Assembly: GCA_019055375.1 (NCBI GenBank)
Contig: JAHQIW010006346.1
Location: 55,013-119,012 of the forward strand
From: Parelaphostrongylus tenuis
Taxonomy: Eukaryota; Nematoda; Chromadorea; Rhabditida; Metastrongylidae
Direction of reading: 5' to 3'
DNA: 64,000 nt
The position numbers and the translations under genes were made by a program. The notes beneath the pieces are model-generated. The model was not told the DNA's origin and searched no databases. It was given only the letters and a program-made list of their open reading frames with translations. Positions 46,494 through 56,769 of the stretch are shown here, piece after piece; within the stretch, counting starts at the first letter, position 1, and the number at the start of each line of letters is the position of its first letter.

Positions 46494-47334
46494 AGTTGAA
46501 CTGCTATGTGTTTTGATATGTAATGAAGTGAAATTTGCTATAGCATTGCAGCAGCAATAATTGGTATATCATTTAATGTTCACTATCCAGAATATTGCAG
46601 TGAAAATCGCATTGAAGTGTACATCATGCAAAGTCAGAAATGAAAACTTTCCTTGAAAACTGAAAAGTTTGCAATTAAACACTCATACTAAGAACTCAAA
46701 AAAATGCTTGCAATTGAAGAAAATGTTCCCATTTCTGTCTTACTACAAGCCATAAACTTATTGGAGAGGAATCACAAAGATAAAGACAATGAAATATTCA
46801 GATAGATTTCCAAAAATAAAATTCACTGAGACATAAATCAAACCGTTATTTAGAATAATGCTCATCCGCCCATCGTAAAGTGGTCCTACCTACGAGCTAA
46901 AATTAGCTTTATCACATTGAGGAAAAATGTCGCCTAACTCATGCACTCAGGTTTTGCGAGTCCGACTGCTGTTGAGTTCTTAGGTTGAAGATCACATACC
47001 TGAACAAAGCAGGCTACTGCTGGCAGGCTGATTGACTGCAATGCTATCACCACGGTGGCCCATCGTCATAATTAAAGTACTTAGTATCATGAATGTGGAG
47101 TCGATGAGTGTTCAGCATTTAATCGAAATTCGGAACACTGCATGAGCCTAGGATATAAATCGCTTACTTTGGGACTATATTTCAAATTTCTCAGTTGATT
47201 CTTTTGATACAATTAGAGAAGTGAAGAAAACTATTAAAATGTTTGCGGCATTCACACGAATAGAATGGCATTTGATATAGGAGTGCAGATTAACAATATT
47301 GTTTTGGCAAAATACTGTTGAAAAATTGCTAGAA
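46494..47334. other. No gene recognised
   Basis: Noncoding sequence downstream of copy C, up to the start of the duplicated 5' flank of copy D. Confidence 0.4.
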
Positions 47335-47490
47335 TTGATGGCGTATTATAAACATTCACTTTTGTCAAAAACATGGACCGTTAAAAAAGGTGAGTAAGCA
47401 GGACCGCCTGTTTATCGCCACACCAGTCGCGTTCTTGTGAATGTCTCCTATGACGTGACATCTCGATGTACTTTTAATCTTACGAAGTGT
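47335..47490 (+). repeat. Duplicated 5' flank of gene copy D
   Basis: Partner of 43135-43290. Lies about 550 bp upstream of the copy D start codon. Confidence 0.6.
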
Positions 47491-48041
47491 AGGAATCTAG
47501 TCCATCACAACAAGATTTGACTCGTAAATACAGTCGTTTTTTCAATTTTGCCAGCTGATATCTGTTTTTAAGCATTTTCTCTCAATAATGCAGACAATTT
47601 TTGTTTCGGTATACTGTGAATTGCTAATATTTTTATTCCTGGAAAAGTCGCAATTTTATGTCATTGCATCAGAAATGCGAATACATGAGCAGAATTTGAG
47701 TCATGACACCTAAAGAAATATCACATTCACCTCTGTGCAAGCAATACCACGTGATCTGCAGCCGTTTCTCATTTGACATGAATTTTATCTCGCTCGTCGG
47801 CTTCCTTTTGCTCTTCCGAATAGCAAAACCGGTCGATATATGCACTCAAAGTGTCTCACCTCAAAATAATCGAGTTGGAACTTTTGCTGAAGTTGAAAAG
47901 CTGCCACGTCAATTTCACTCTCGTATGAGCGCCTACTGCCAAATCCGTTGTTAGCAGTGACTGATCTAATGCAGAAGTGAAATATTTGTAGATCAGTGCA
48001 CAATACTTGATTGAGCAATCAAAACGAACACTCTTACAGAC

Positions 48042-51000
48042 ATGATGAGACTTGATTTTGATCACATCATAATTTCTCTACTGGTCACAATCTCGATAGT
48101 GTTGGGATGTGGAGTGATGCCACCTGGTCAAGGTAATAAATGGAAGATAGTTATCGTGAATCAATATTTCCACTTTATACTATGTATTACGCAATTTATC
48201 ATATATTATTGTGTATTATATTACATAATGCATTCCACTTTTAAATAGAAGCTTTTGAACAATAATCAGAATGAATATATCTACACTTCATAGGTACTCA
48301 AGGAACATCATAATCAGGGTTTTTAAGAATGACTCTGAATTTGCATGAAGAGAGAAAACTTGTTCTCCAAGATCATTCAAGAGCTTGGTTCAAGCTTTCA
48401 TTAGTCGTTACAAAGAATACAAATTTTTAGGCGCTTTTCTATAGCTGGACAAAAATTTTTTGAAGGCACTTCTTTTGCTGGGCAAACACTTTCAACTTAA
48501 CTACCAGCAATTGTTTGAAACTGAACTCCCGATAATTTGAAATATTCTTGTTTTCTACAAAGGATTCTTCATAGTCTGTTGCACAAAAAATCACGCTTAC
48601 GTTTTTCTGTACAGAGCTCATCCTCTAAGCCTTTATGTGACAGAGAAAGTTCGGAGCACTTGTAAAAAATTGAGAATTTATGTATAAATTCCACACAAAA
48701 ACAATGCTAACTAATCCTCAGGATTGAGGCCAACGTTTTTTATAACTTTCTGCCATCGGTCTGCTAAAGTTCGTATCTGGTCGAATTGCCATCAAATTCG
48801 TTGACCAAATCGCGAGCACTTGACGAGTGTTCATCTTCCATAGGACCAATCGTATTTTCGTTGTTCAACTTTGTTGGACACCCTGAACGAGCTTGTCTTC
48901 GAGGTCAAGATCTTCGAGATTGAGACGGTGTTGAAACCAGCGTCCAGCAGAAGATTTGCTTGCTCTGCCTTCCTTTGAATTTCGCTGATTTCATCGACTG
49001 CAGCTCTCTGTAACAACCCTTTTTCCAATGAGAGCTCATTTTTATTTAACGGCTTTGATTTTATTCTTTCCACTACTTAGTTCGCTCCCGGATAGGGTGA
49101 AATGTGTGTACGAATCCCACCTAGCGCAAACGTTTTTGCACACCACTCTACATTATTGGGTACCTTTTCCGAATAATGACACAATAAAACACGAACTTCG
49201 ATTGTTTCGTCGGACATGGCGGAGGCCTGTAACAATTTGAAAATAAAGAAGATTTCTACATAGGTCTTCATTGGGAGAATTTCACCACATAAGAAGGTGC
49301 AATATTTCCATTAAATGTATTTAAGGCATACGTAATAAAGTGCACAGAACTCTTATTCCAACCGTAGTATTAACCGGTTGAGGACCAGGACCCAGAAGGT
49401 GTGTCTGGCCCCACACCACTGGCTCCGGCTCAACCAATCACTTCCGTCCTTTTATAGATGATCGTGAAAGTGACTGGGATGATAATGATAGTGATGATAC
49501 TGATAGTGATGATGGTGGTAGTGATGACACTAATACTGATGATACTGATAGTGATCATTGATAGCGAACATAATGGTAGCGATAGCGATGGTGATAATGG
49601 TAGTGGTAGCGATAATGATAATTATGATTATCATTATCACGATAACAGTGATAAAGATGATAGTGATGATGAAAACGACAATGATAACAATGATAATGAC
49701 AATACTCGGAATCAATAGTATTTTAATGCCTTTCATTATTATTTGAGCCAACATGTCATGTGGTCTGGTAAAGGCTCTTGTACAGCCCGAGACACGTGTT
49801 TCGTCCTTACAGACTCATCAGCCGGGCAGAACCCGTCGTCTGTCGATTTTTTCATAGTCAGTTCTCTCGGGAGCATCACACTCCTTATATATAGTTATCG
49901 ACGACCTACGCTTTACGCTCTTTGTCAGGTGAAACATTCACCTAACACAGAGTGTTTTCGCACTCGATTGCTAGCTGGCTTTTATTTTATCATAATATAC
50001 CTTTCCTTCGAGTGCTTTGTTAAGACCACGCTCAAATTTCGATAGATCCTTTCATTATTATTTGAGCCAACATGTCATGTGGTCTGGTAAAGGCTCTAGT
50101 GCTTTGTTAACACCACGCTCAAATTTCGATAGATCCTTTCATTATTACAAAGCACTCGAAGGAAAGGTATATTATGATAAAATAAAAGCCAGCTAGCGAT
50201 CGAGTGCGAAAACACTCTGTGTTAGGTGAATGTTTCACCTGACAAAGAGCGTAAAGCGTAGGTCGTCGATAACTATATATAAGGAGTGTGATGCTCCCGA
50301 GAGAACTGACTATGAAAAGATCGACAGACGACGGGTTCTGCCCGGCTGATGAGTCTGTAAGGACGAAACACGTGTCTCGGGCTGTACAAGAGCCTTTACC
50401 AGACCACATGACATGTTGGCTCAAATAATAATGAAAGGATCTATCGAAATTTGAGCGTGGTCTTAACAAAGCACTCGAAGGAAAAGTATTTTAATGCATT
50501 TCGCATTGTTATGATGTTTACCATATACCTAAGAGAATTTAATGGTGAGCAAAACCGCGGCCTCAGGCGGGAATTGAACCCGTGTTTCATCTTTTCCGGG
50601 GACGCATGCTCTTACCACTACACCACCGAGGCACATTTGCCCGACCACTCATACTTCAACATCTCAATGTTAGCTATCAGCCACCAACCGTTGACAGGTG
50701 CAGTGATTAGAGCACGCGTCCCCGGATAGGATGAAACGCGGGTTCGATTCCCGCCTGAGGCCGCGGCTTTGCTCACCACTCAGTTGTCTTAGGTATATAG
50801 CAAACATCATAACAAAGCGAAATGCATTAAAATACTATTGATTACGAGTATTAGTAATTAGAATAGCTGTCAGCTCAACTGGGTTTATGAAGCGAAATCG
50901 CATTCCCGACCAAACCTGTCAAAGGGTGGTGGCTGATAGCTAACATTGAGATGTTGAAGAATGAGTGGTCGGGCAAATGTGCCTCGGTGGTGTAGTGGTT

Positions 51001-53954
51001 AGAGCACGCGTCCCGGATAGGATGAAACGCGGGTTCGATTCCCGCCTGAGGCCGCGGCTTTGCTCACCACTCAGTTGTCTTAGGTATATAGCAAACATCA
51101 TAACAAAGCGAAATGCATTAAAATACTATTGATTACGAGTATTAGTAATTAGAATAGCTGTCAGCTCAACTGGGTTTATGAAGCGAAATCGCATTCCCGA
51201 CCAAACCTGTCAAAGGGTGTGTGGCTGATAGCTAACATTGAGATGTTGAAAAATGAGTGGTCGGGCAAATGTGCCTCGGTGGTGTAGTGGTTAGAGCACG
51301 CGTCCCCGGATAGGTTGAAACGCGGGTTCGATTCCCACCTGAGGCCGCGGTTTTGCTCACCACTCAATTCTCTTGGATAATGACAATGATAATGATTATG
51401 ATTATGATGATGATATTGATGATGATGATGATGATGATAACGATGATAATAATGATATTGATAACTATCGTTTATAATTATCACTGTCACTAGCACTATC
51501 ACTATGATCACTGTCACTTTCATCACTATCAGTACCGGCATCACCATGATCACTATCACTATCATCCCAATCTCTACCATCATACCACTATTATTCCAAT
51601 CACTTTCACAATCATCTGTCAAAGTAGGGGCGTGATTGGTTAGGGCGGGGCCAGTGGGGTGGGACCAGACACGCCTTCTGGATACTGGTCCTTAACCGGT
51701 TGACCATTGATCGCCTGTATTCTGAAAATTTCAGAAGTAGTTTTGCTACTATAAAATACCTTTTTACAGCGCTGTAGCAGACGAAAAAGTAATGTGTTTT
51801 ACATGCGTTGCGCATTATTAAGCGCGTTTTAGCAAAGCGGAGCTTTTCCTAAAAAACTATTAATGATAGTGTAAATTTAGCGTGAATTTTGAATATTATT
51901 TCGAGAATGTGCATATTTTCGAAAAAAAACTTTCTTGCAGCGTTCTAACAAAGGAAATAAAATTGTGTTCAACACACTTCGCACCACATCAGGTGGACCG
52001 TAATTTACTCGGAAATTTTCCCTCCGGTTTGTAGAGATTTCTAGGCTTTTTCATTGGAAGTATAGAAAAAAACCTTGCTCTATCGCATCTTTGGCTTAGC
52101 TCTCCAGTCGACCGCTTTTTATAGACCTCGCTCGGAATAATATTGTAATTAGGATATAACATATGCTGAGCTGTTTAGGTCTAAGTGCTAAAAGGCGCCA
52201 CAGGCGTTAGGCTTTCTATTTTTATTCTTGTTTATCAAATAAAACCTTCTAAAAAGCTTGAGCTTATGCACGAAAAAGCTATGCACGTGTAGCGGCATTT
52301 CTGGAGTATCAGAGTCGTATGTTCTATCTAGAGCTAACTGAAGGAAAAAAACTAGATTCGATTCAAAAATGGCGACCCATATATGATTCACGTAGCGCGA
52401 TAGATGGGCAGCCACTTCCACACCCTAAGAGATTGGCAGTGCGTAGGACGCATAGCATTATATTCCTTGCTTCAGTGGAGTATTGAGGTCTTTTCAGAAA
52501 AAAGTGCGACGTTGGAATTGTGGAGACTTACGATGCAAATATTTGCTAGCATTTTGAGGGAAGACCTCTGTCCATGGAGAAAAGCGCGTGTGCACGAATT
52601 CATTTTATTTGCCAGTACATGTAAAAAATGCCATTTAAAGAACAAGCATACTCGGGCTCTCAAGATTTATGCTATTAACCTCTAGAGCATAACGCCATTT
52701 TTGGCCACTGGGCAGTGCGTAAGGCCACAAAGTGGGGCTTCCGACGACCGCTCTCGCTAATCTGGTTGATTTCTCGTGAAATTTGTACTTTTTCGGTCAA
52801 GAAATAAGATTTCTCTGTCAGCAAATGGTCAGATCTTATAGAATAGGCTTTGGTAAAGCTATTTTTATTGGAAATAACGTCGCTGTTTTATTTATAATTC
52901 ACACTCTGAAAAGGAGAAATCAATTATTTATGAAAAGGGTTCACTTGGAATTTTTCTAGAATTCATATTACTGTGTCAGTAAATGGTCAAATATGATAGA
53001 ACAGAGTTCAACAATGTTACTTCTACTAAAAATAAACGTAATTGCTCCATTTATAATCTACACTTCAAACGGAATTATCAAGTATTTATGTACAGAGTAT
53101 ATTTAGAATTTTTGTCGAGCATTTCTACAATATTTTATTCATAATTAAGTAACATTCACTCACAATTGTTTTGATTTTTCTTGGAAATATATTACCTTTC
53201 ATGACATTGTGGTTCTCTCGTTGAACCATGAGTGGTTTCTTGGAGCATGGACGTTCTCTCAACTATGAAACTTTTTACAGAAGTCTCTTTTGTAATATCT
53301 CATCATTCAATCGCGATAATATCTGCTCAGCACCTCAAATTATTACCAAGTAAATTCCCACATTTCCATTGTAATATTCGGCAAAGTCTCTCCGCCACGC
53401 CGCTGCAGGCGTAGCGCACGGCTTGAAGTAAAAACAGCTAGTGTCGTCGTAAACGGGTGAGATAAAAAATTCTCTTCATTAGAAAGAGATATTTCAATGA
53501 GTCTAATAAAAGCGACATTAACACATCAAAATTACCTGCGGCACTCCATCGAAGAGGCGTTATTTTGCAGCAAAAACAACGCTCGCTTATATATTGCTCG
53601 CTTGACTTTGCAAAAGATTGAAGAATTAAAATGGGAACGTTCAATTTGTCACCGTATAGCTCAGATGTTGCTCTAAGTGACAGGATCGTTTTGGATGTTG
53701 CAACATTCCTTGGCAGGATCTTTGCCAAATCTATGTCATGACAAAGCTCTGTCTGAGTATTTGCTACGAAAACACCAGAAATTTAGAGCGAGGCATTAAA
53801 AATGTCCAAAAATTTGGCGCAACATCAATGATTTCAATGGTGCTACTTGGATCGCAGCTGTTTATTTGTCAGTGTCCAAGGAACTGCTTTCTCAAAAGTT
53901 TTGATCCTACAAAACTCGGTTGCCAATCCAATATAAGCATGAGAAAACTACCAA

Positions 53955-54004
<50 letters not shown>

Positions 54005-55670
54005 TGAATCTGAGAGACTCTACTTTGAAAAGATTTCTAAAAGTTTGGTGGAAAGCTTTGGTTCTTTGAACATCCCTTTCAAATGTCCCTGCTCAATAAC
54101 AGAATACTGCCAAATTTCATTTTAGCAAGTACTAGAACATTCAACGTCACTGGTTTTACTACTTTGCCCATTGCCATGGTTTACTCTAGAGTAGCCGATG
54201 TCCGGACTCGGATCTCTGGTATTGGAATTAGCGAGGCAGGAGCTAGAGGATTTGTGGAACGTATTGTGATGCAAACAGTGAGTTTGCAGCTCGTATAATA
54301 CAAGTTTTTACCTTAGGAAATTCTGAAGGACGTAAGAGGCGAATTGAATTCTTCAACCTTTAGACTCCTAAGTCTTCAATGACTTGCTTAGGCTTATGAT
54401 TGAAGATATTCACCGTCGATCTTTAGCATCTTGTGGAAAAAATTGTTTTTCAGCTGTTTGATGTCCTCGAACGCCAAGCTCGTAGTGCACTCCTGCCCGA
54501 TGCTATAATCACAGCCATTTTGAGTCAGCTTACTGTTCAGATCAGCTACAAACCAATGGATTGTCTGATGGTTGTCAAACCAGAGGACAAACGTAAGCAT
54601 TCACTATCGGGAAACCATTTGTGAGATTATAGGAAAAATATCACGGGTATGAGAGCAGAAATGTGTTCATCATCGCTCATAAACTAAAAATTCAAAATTT
54701 ATTGGCAATTACTAAAGAATATTTTAGAATATGAGGAAAGTTATCGCAGAGGAGTGAAAGAAAAACACTACCTAAGATTTTTGAATGGTAAGCACAATTC
54801 ATAACGAAGAAATTGTGGTAGCAAACCAGTGGCACCGGTGGTGTAATGCTAACACGCGCCTCCAGGGGCGAAGCACGGGTGCGGCTCCCATTTAAGGCTA
54901 ATTTTTCTCTCTACCAATCAACATTTTTTGACAGATTATGTGATATCACAACACTACCAAAGCAATGAAGTAAAGATTTTCATAGCAGGAAATTAGTTCT
55001 AAACGTGTCTTCAGCTTTTTCAGTTTTCTACTGCAATCAAAGAACGTGTTTTTATAAAACTCATGGTTCTTCAGCTGCAAAAGACAAAGAACGAAATTGC
55101 ATCATCGTCAGCGACACGGTGACAGGAATCTGCTATGCACCAAAGCAAAGACGGGCCAAGAAGTGTACGGAAGCAAACGGCAAAGAAACGTCTGTTGAAG
55201 CTATTCCCATCGAACACTTGTCAATCTCAGGAATTCTCTCGGTTTGAATTGTTCTCTTTTTGAAACAAATCTATTCTGTGAAAAAAATAAGGATAAGATA
55301 TGTTTTGAGCCAATAGGTCTAATGCTATTTCGCCCTATTGGGACTCACCAGTAGCACCCTCCCTAGGTTCCGTCCGTCCTCAAGGTTAAATAATCCTCTA
55401 AAAGAATCGACGCCGAGTAAAACCTCTGCTATCGACCGCTCAAAACATGTATATCCTTATCAGATAGATTCTTTTGAACGGGTCTGTAAAAGAGAGGTCG
55501 ATAGCAGAGGTCTGTGGAAAGAAATGATTCAGACCACGAACTTTATAATGGAGAGTTGGTCGAAAGCTATGTGGCAACGTGTAGTGCACAGAGCACTTCG
55601 AATGTTGGCGTCAAGTCCGTATGGAACACACCACTTCTTTTCGGCAAAGGCCACTGTCGGCGGAAACTGA
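48042..55670 (+). CDS. Small secreted nematode-family protein (copy D), five exons
   Basis: Exons at 48042-48132, 54126-54277, 54454-54592, 55075-55241 and 55533-55670 join in frame to 228 residues plus stop (687 bp). Exon 1 gives an N-terminal signal peptide with hydrophobic core IIISLLVTISIVLG, then CGVMPPGQ. Exon 2 encodes STRTFNVTGF, LPIAMVYS and GFVERIVMQT; exon 3 LFDVLERQARSALLPDAI and VQISYKPMDC; exon 4 NCIIVSDTVTGIC; exon 5 WSKAMWQRVVHRALRMLAS and ends FFSAKATVGGN. Introns have GT..AG ends; the exon 4 donor (GTTTGA) is weak. Five cysteines lie after the hydrophobic core or at its end. Intron 1 is about 6 kb and full of inserted repeats, so the pairing of exon 1 with exon 2 is the least certain step; exon 1 could belong to another copy. 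I do not recognise a named family or function. Secretion is inferred from the signal peptide. Confidence 0.72.
48133..49075. other. Intron 1 sequence, nothing recognised
   Basis: Putative intron of copy D. A minus-strand open frame at 48831-49073, rich in Glu, Lys and Ser (KGLLQRAAVDEISEIQRKAE), has no recognised domain. It might be a fragment of an unrelated gene, but there is no supporting splice or repeat evidence. Confidence 0.35.
49080..49180 (+). repeat. Headless tRNA-derived repeat (family S2)
   Basis: Begins within the tRNA-like head (CGCTCCCGGATAGGGTGAAA) and continues with CAAACGTTTTTGCACAC.ACTCTACAT as in the other S2 copies. Confidence 0.65.
49462..49705. repeat. (GATAAT/GATAGT)n microsatellite, left arm
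   Basis: Degenerate GATGATAGT and GATAATGAT units. Repetitive open frames on both strands (for example Asp/Asn/Ser-rich) are artefacts. Confidence 0.92.
49785..49827 (-). ncRNA. Hammerhead ribozyme (family 3, left unit)
   Basis: Minus strand: stem I GCCCGG/TCGGGC, core CTGATGA, stem II GTCT/GGAC with loop GTAA, GAAA, palindromic stem III CACGTG, and TC before the predicted cleavage (between 49791 and 49790). Every consensus position is met. Confidence 0.95.
50340..50382 (+). ncRNA. Hammerhead ribozyme (family 3, right unit)
   Basis: Exact complement of the left copy on the plus strand: stem I GCCCGG/TCGGGC, CTGATGA, stem II GTCT/GGAC, GAAA, CACGTG, TC. Cleavage is predicted after 50376. Confidence 0.95.
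50560..50632 (-). repeat. tRNA-like unit (family S4), inverted copy
   Basis: A 73-nt minus-strand unit with ends GCCTCGG/CTGAGGC pairing as an acceptor stem. The B-box region reads GGGTTCAATTCCC. The anticodon arm is irregular. Confidence 0.8.
50981..51052 (+). repeat. tRNA-like unit (family S4)
   Basis: Pol III boxes are well formed (TGGTGTAGTGG and GGTTCGATTCC). The acceptor is 7 bp with one G-U. The anticodon-like arm CGTCC/GGATG has a 6-nt loop CGGATA lacking the usual T33. Not a plausible decoding tRNA. Confidence 0.75.
51273..51345 (+). repeat. tRNA-like unit (family S4)
   Basis: Same as the preceding unit, with a 7-nt loop CCGGATA in the anticodon position (would-be anticodon GGA, without T33 and without the long variable arm that serine tRNAs need) and a changed T-stem base. 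Interpreted as a repeat head. Confidence 0.75.
51375..51600. repeat. (GAT)n / (ATC)n microsatellite, right arm
   Basis: GATGATGAT runs give way near 51470 to ATCACTATCAC runs, so part of it mirrors the left-arm microsatellite of the inverted-repeat composite. Confidence 0.9.
52100..52205. mobile_element. Family 2 retrozyme fragment, decayed
   Basis: CGACCGCTTTTTATAGACC, then GGTCTAAGTGCTAAAAGGCGCC, resemble the family 2 unit start and stem III region. The ribozyme core is missing. Confidence 0.6.
52206..53960. other. Intron 1 sequence, nothing recognised
   Basis: Short open frames on both strands (52404-52685 plus, 53438-53728 minus) without motifs. Weak similarity to repeat R-F near 52245-52320. 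Confidence 0.35.
53961..54002. repeat. (TA)n microsatellite
   Basis: Uninterrupted TA run in intron 1 of copy D, 124 bp before exon 2. Confidence 0.97.
54838..54905 (+). repeat. tRNA-like repeat head, degenerate (S2/S4-like)
   Basis: CCGGTGGTGTAATGCTAAC resembles the A-box half and ACGGGTGCGGCTCCC the B-box half of the tRNA-like repeats. It lies in intron 3 of copy D. Confidence 0.5.
55290..55510. mobile_element. Family 2 retrozyme-like insertion, decayed, in intron 4 of copy D
   Basis: Contains TATGTTTTGAGCCAATAGG, CACCAGTAGCACCCTCCC and inverted ATCGACCGCT ends. The flanks show TCTGTGAAAAAAAT (from 55275) against TCTGTGGAAAGAAAT (from 55511), an imperfect target duplication. The minus-strand ribozyme keeps a recognisable core (CTGGTGA), stem II and GAAA but has lost stem III, so it is inactive. 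Intron 4 lies just before the terminal exon at 55533. Confidence 0.75.
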
Positions 55671-56198
55671 AGTTCACCTGCGATGTATTCAAAGCAGACT
55701 TTTCTCACTTAACCGATATTTGTTGTAGCATTATAGCAGCAAAAAAGACAAATTATATGGGTGTTGACAAGTAAGAATGGTACAGTAAATTATATGAAGT
55801 TTACACTGTGACAAATTTTCATTTACCAGGTCGTTCTACAAGTTATGGCACTGGAGCAACATATTCCGAAGTTGATAACCAAAAGTAATTGAAATTTGTG
55901 GTTATCATATAGATTGCGCACTTATTGCGAAGATTTTGGTACATAACTTGCCTATACTTGTTTCAAATGAAGCTGTCTTGGGAACAAATTTTCTTGCTGC
56001 ACAAATGGCGAGTAAGGGGAAATGAGGATGAAGCGGCGCGCAAATGAAGGTTTGAAAAAATAACACATTCATAGAAAGGACGATTAGAGATAATGTATTA
56101 TATAAACTCATTTCTATCGAAAATTCCTCAACATTTATTCAAGAATGGAAATTTCCGTATTACTGTACTAATCATTTATTCATCACCTTGGCCTGCAG

Positions 56199-56297
56199 GC
56201 ATCACTCCACATCCAAACGTTGTCCAGATTGTTACTGGCAGCGAAATCATAAAGAAACCGACTGGAAATTCCGCCATGCTTGTTTCTTCTGGCAAAG
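56199..56297 (+). other. Candidate isolated exon
   Basis: Preceded by GGCCTGCAG and followed by GTCTGAG. The open reading ITPHPNVVQIVTGSEIIKKP continues to SAMLVSSGKG. A possible next exon follows GTGGCAG at 56496, where one frame is open to about 56764 and another stops after 11 residues. It is not part of copy D, whose stop is at 55668-55670, and I do not recognise it. Confidence 0.35.
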
Positions 56298-56769
56298 GTC
56301 TGAGCTAATATTGTAGACTGAATTAAATCAATTTTTTCATTATTTTTATTAGATCGCTCGCAAAGTAACAACGGACTGGGCACTCAGCACATATGCGTGT
56401 GACATGCGGCAGCTCTTGAAGCTTTCTTAAAGCTTCAGGTGTTCTCAGCCTTCATAAATCATAATACAAATTTTTGAATCGCTTTCTGTGGCAGATTCTG
56501 CTCTTCCAAAGTGTACAGGACTCGGTTAATCAAGGGTGTAAAACGCATGTCAATTGTGGAATGACAGTAAGCAGTGTGAAAGAGAACAAGCAAAAGAAAA
56601 TTACAGCAAATACGTCAATTTCTCGAGTGATGTGGCTATATTTTGGCTCCGCTTCCTCATTTCTTGTGCCGCAACATAGAATATCAACTTTTCCAGAAAA
56701 TAGCATATCCGCAGTCGACAATAACTCCGAAACACTAAGGGCACTTTTTAAAGAAAATCTGTAAACGCA

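Larger units (their letters stand above)
49730..50484. mobile_element. Hammerhead retrozyme-like element, family 3
   Basis: A direct unit (49730-50049), a deleted second direct unit (about 50050-50137) and an inverted unit (to 50484). Unit starts recur 320 bp apart (CTTTCATTATTATTTGAGCC). It is flanked by the perfect 13-bp duplication AGTATTTTAATGC (49717-49729 and 50485-50497). The same target sequence, without insertion, is present at about 50825-50850 and 51115-51140 in tandem paralogous repeats, giving two empty-site controls. One intact ribozyme lies on each strand. The long open frames across both arms are shadows of the inverted repeat. Confidence 0.95.
50690..51352 (+). repeat. Tandem 292-bp repeats with tRNA-like heads (family S4)
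   Basis: Three direct units with tRNA-like heads at 50698-50762 (5' part lost), 50981-51052 and 51273-51345; full heads are spaced 292 bp. Each body runs through CACCACTCAGTTGTCTTAGG and GCATTAAAATACTATTGATT, and ends at ATGAGTGGTCGGGCAAATGT before the next head. Near-identity of adjacent bodies suggests recent tandem amplification. Confidence 0.88.
49372..51701. mobile_element. 2.3-kb inverted-repeat composite with tRNA-like and microsatellite content
   Basis: The outer 110-130 bp are inverted repeats: AACCGGTTGAGGACCAG on the left is answered by CTGGTCCTTAACCGGTT on the right, continuing through CCAGAAGG.GTGTCTGG and CCAATCAC to mirrored GAT-type microsatellites. Between the arms lie the family 3 ribozyme element (49730-50484) and tandem tRNA-like units (50690-51352). 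The whole sits in intron 1 of copy D. No transposase is encoded, and I did not find a clean target duplication. Confidence 0.75.

Noticed and set aside
49458..49754. Asp/Asn/Ser-rich and Ile-rich proteins on both strands
   Set aside because: Translations of a GAT/ATA microsatellite; open in several frames on both strands.
49743..50469. Two near-identical 100-116 codon open frames on opposite strands
   Set aside because: They are the two inverted arms of the family 3 ribozyme element. The identical translation follows from the inverted repeat and crosses the ribozymes.
50981..51345. Cluster of functional tRNA genes
   Set aside because: Loops lack T33. A would-be GGA anticodon implies serine, but there is no long variable arm; one copy has a 6-nt loop. 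Better explained as tRNA-derived tandem repeats.
49372..51701. CRISPR-like array from the tandem 292-bp repeats
   Set aside because: Units are long tRNA-headed repeats without spacers, in a eukaryotic context, and no associated genes are present.
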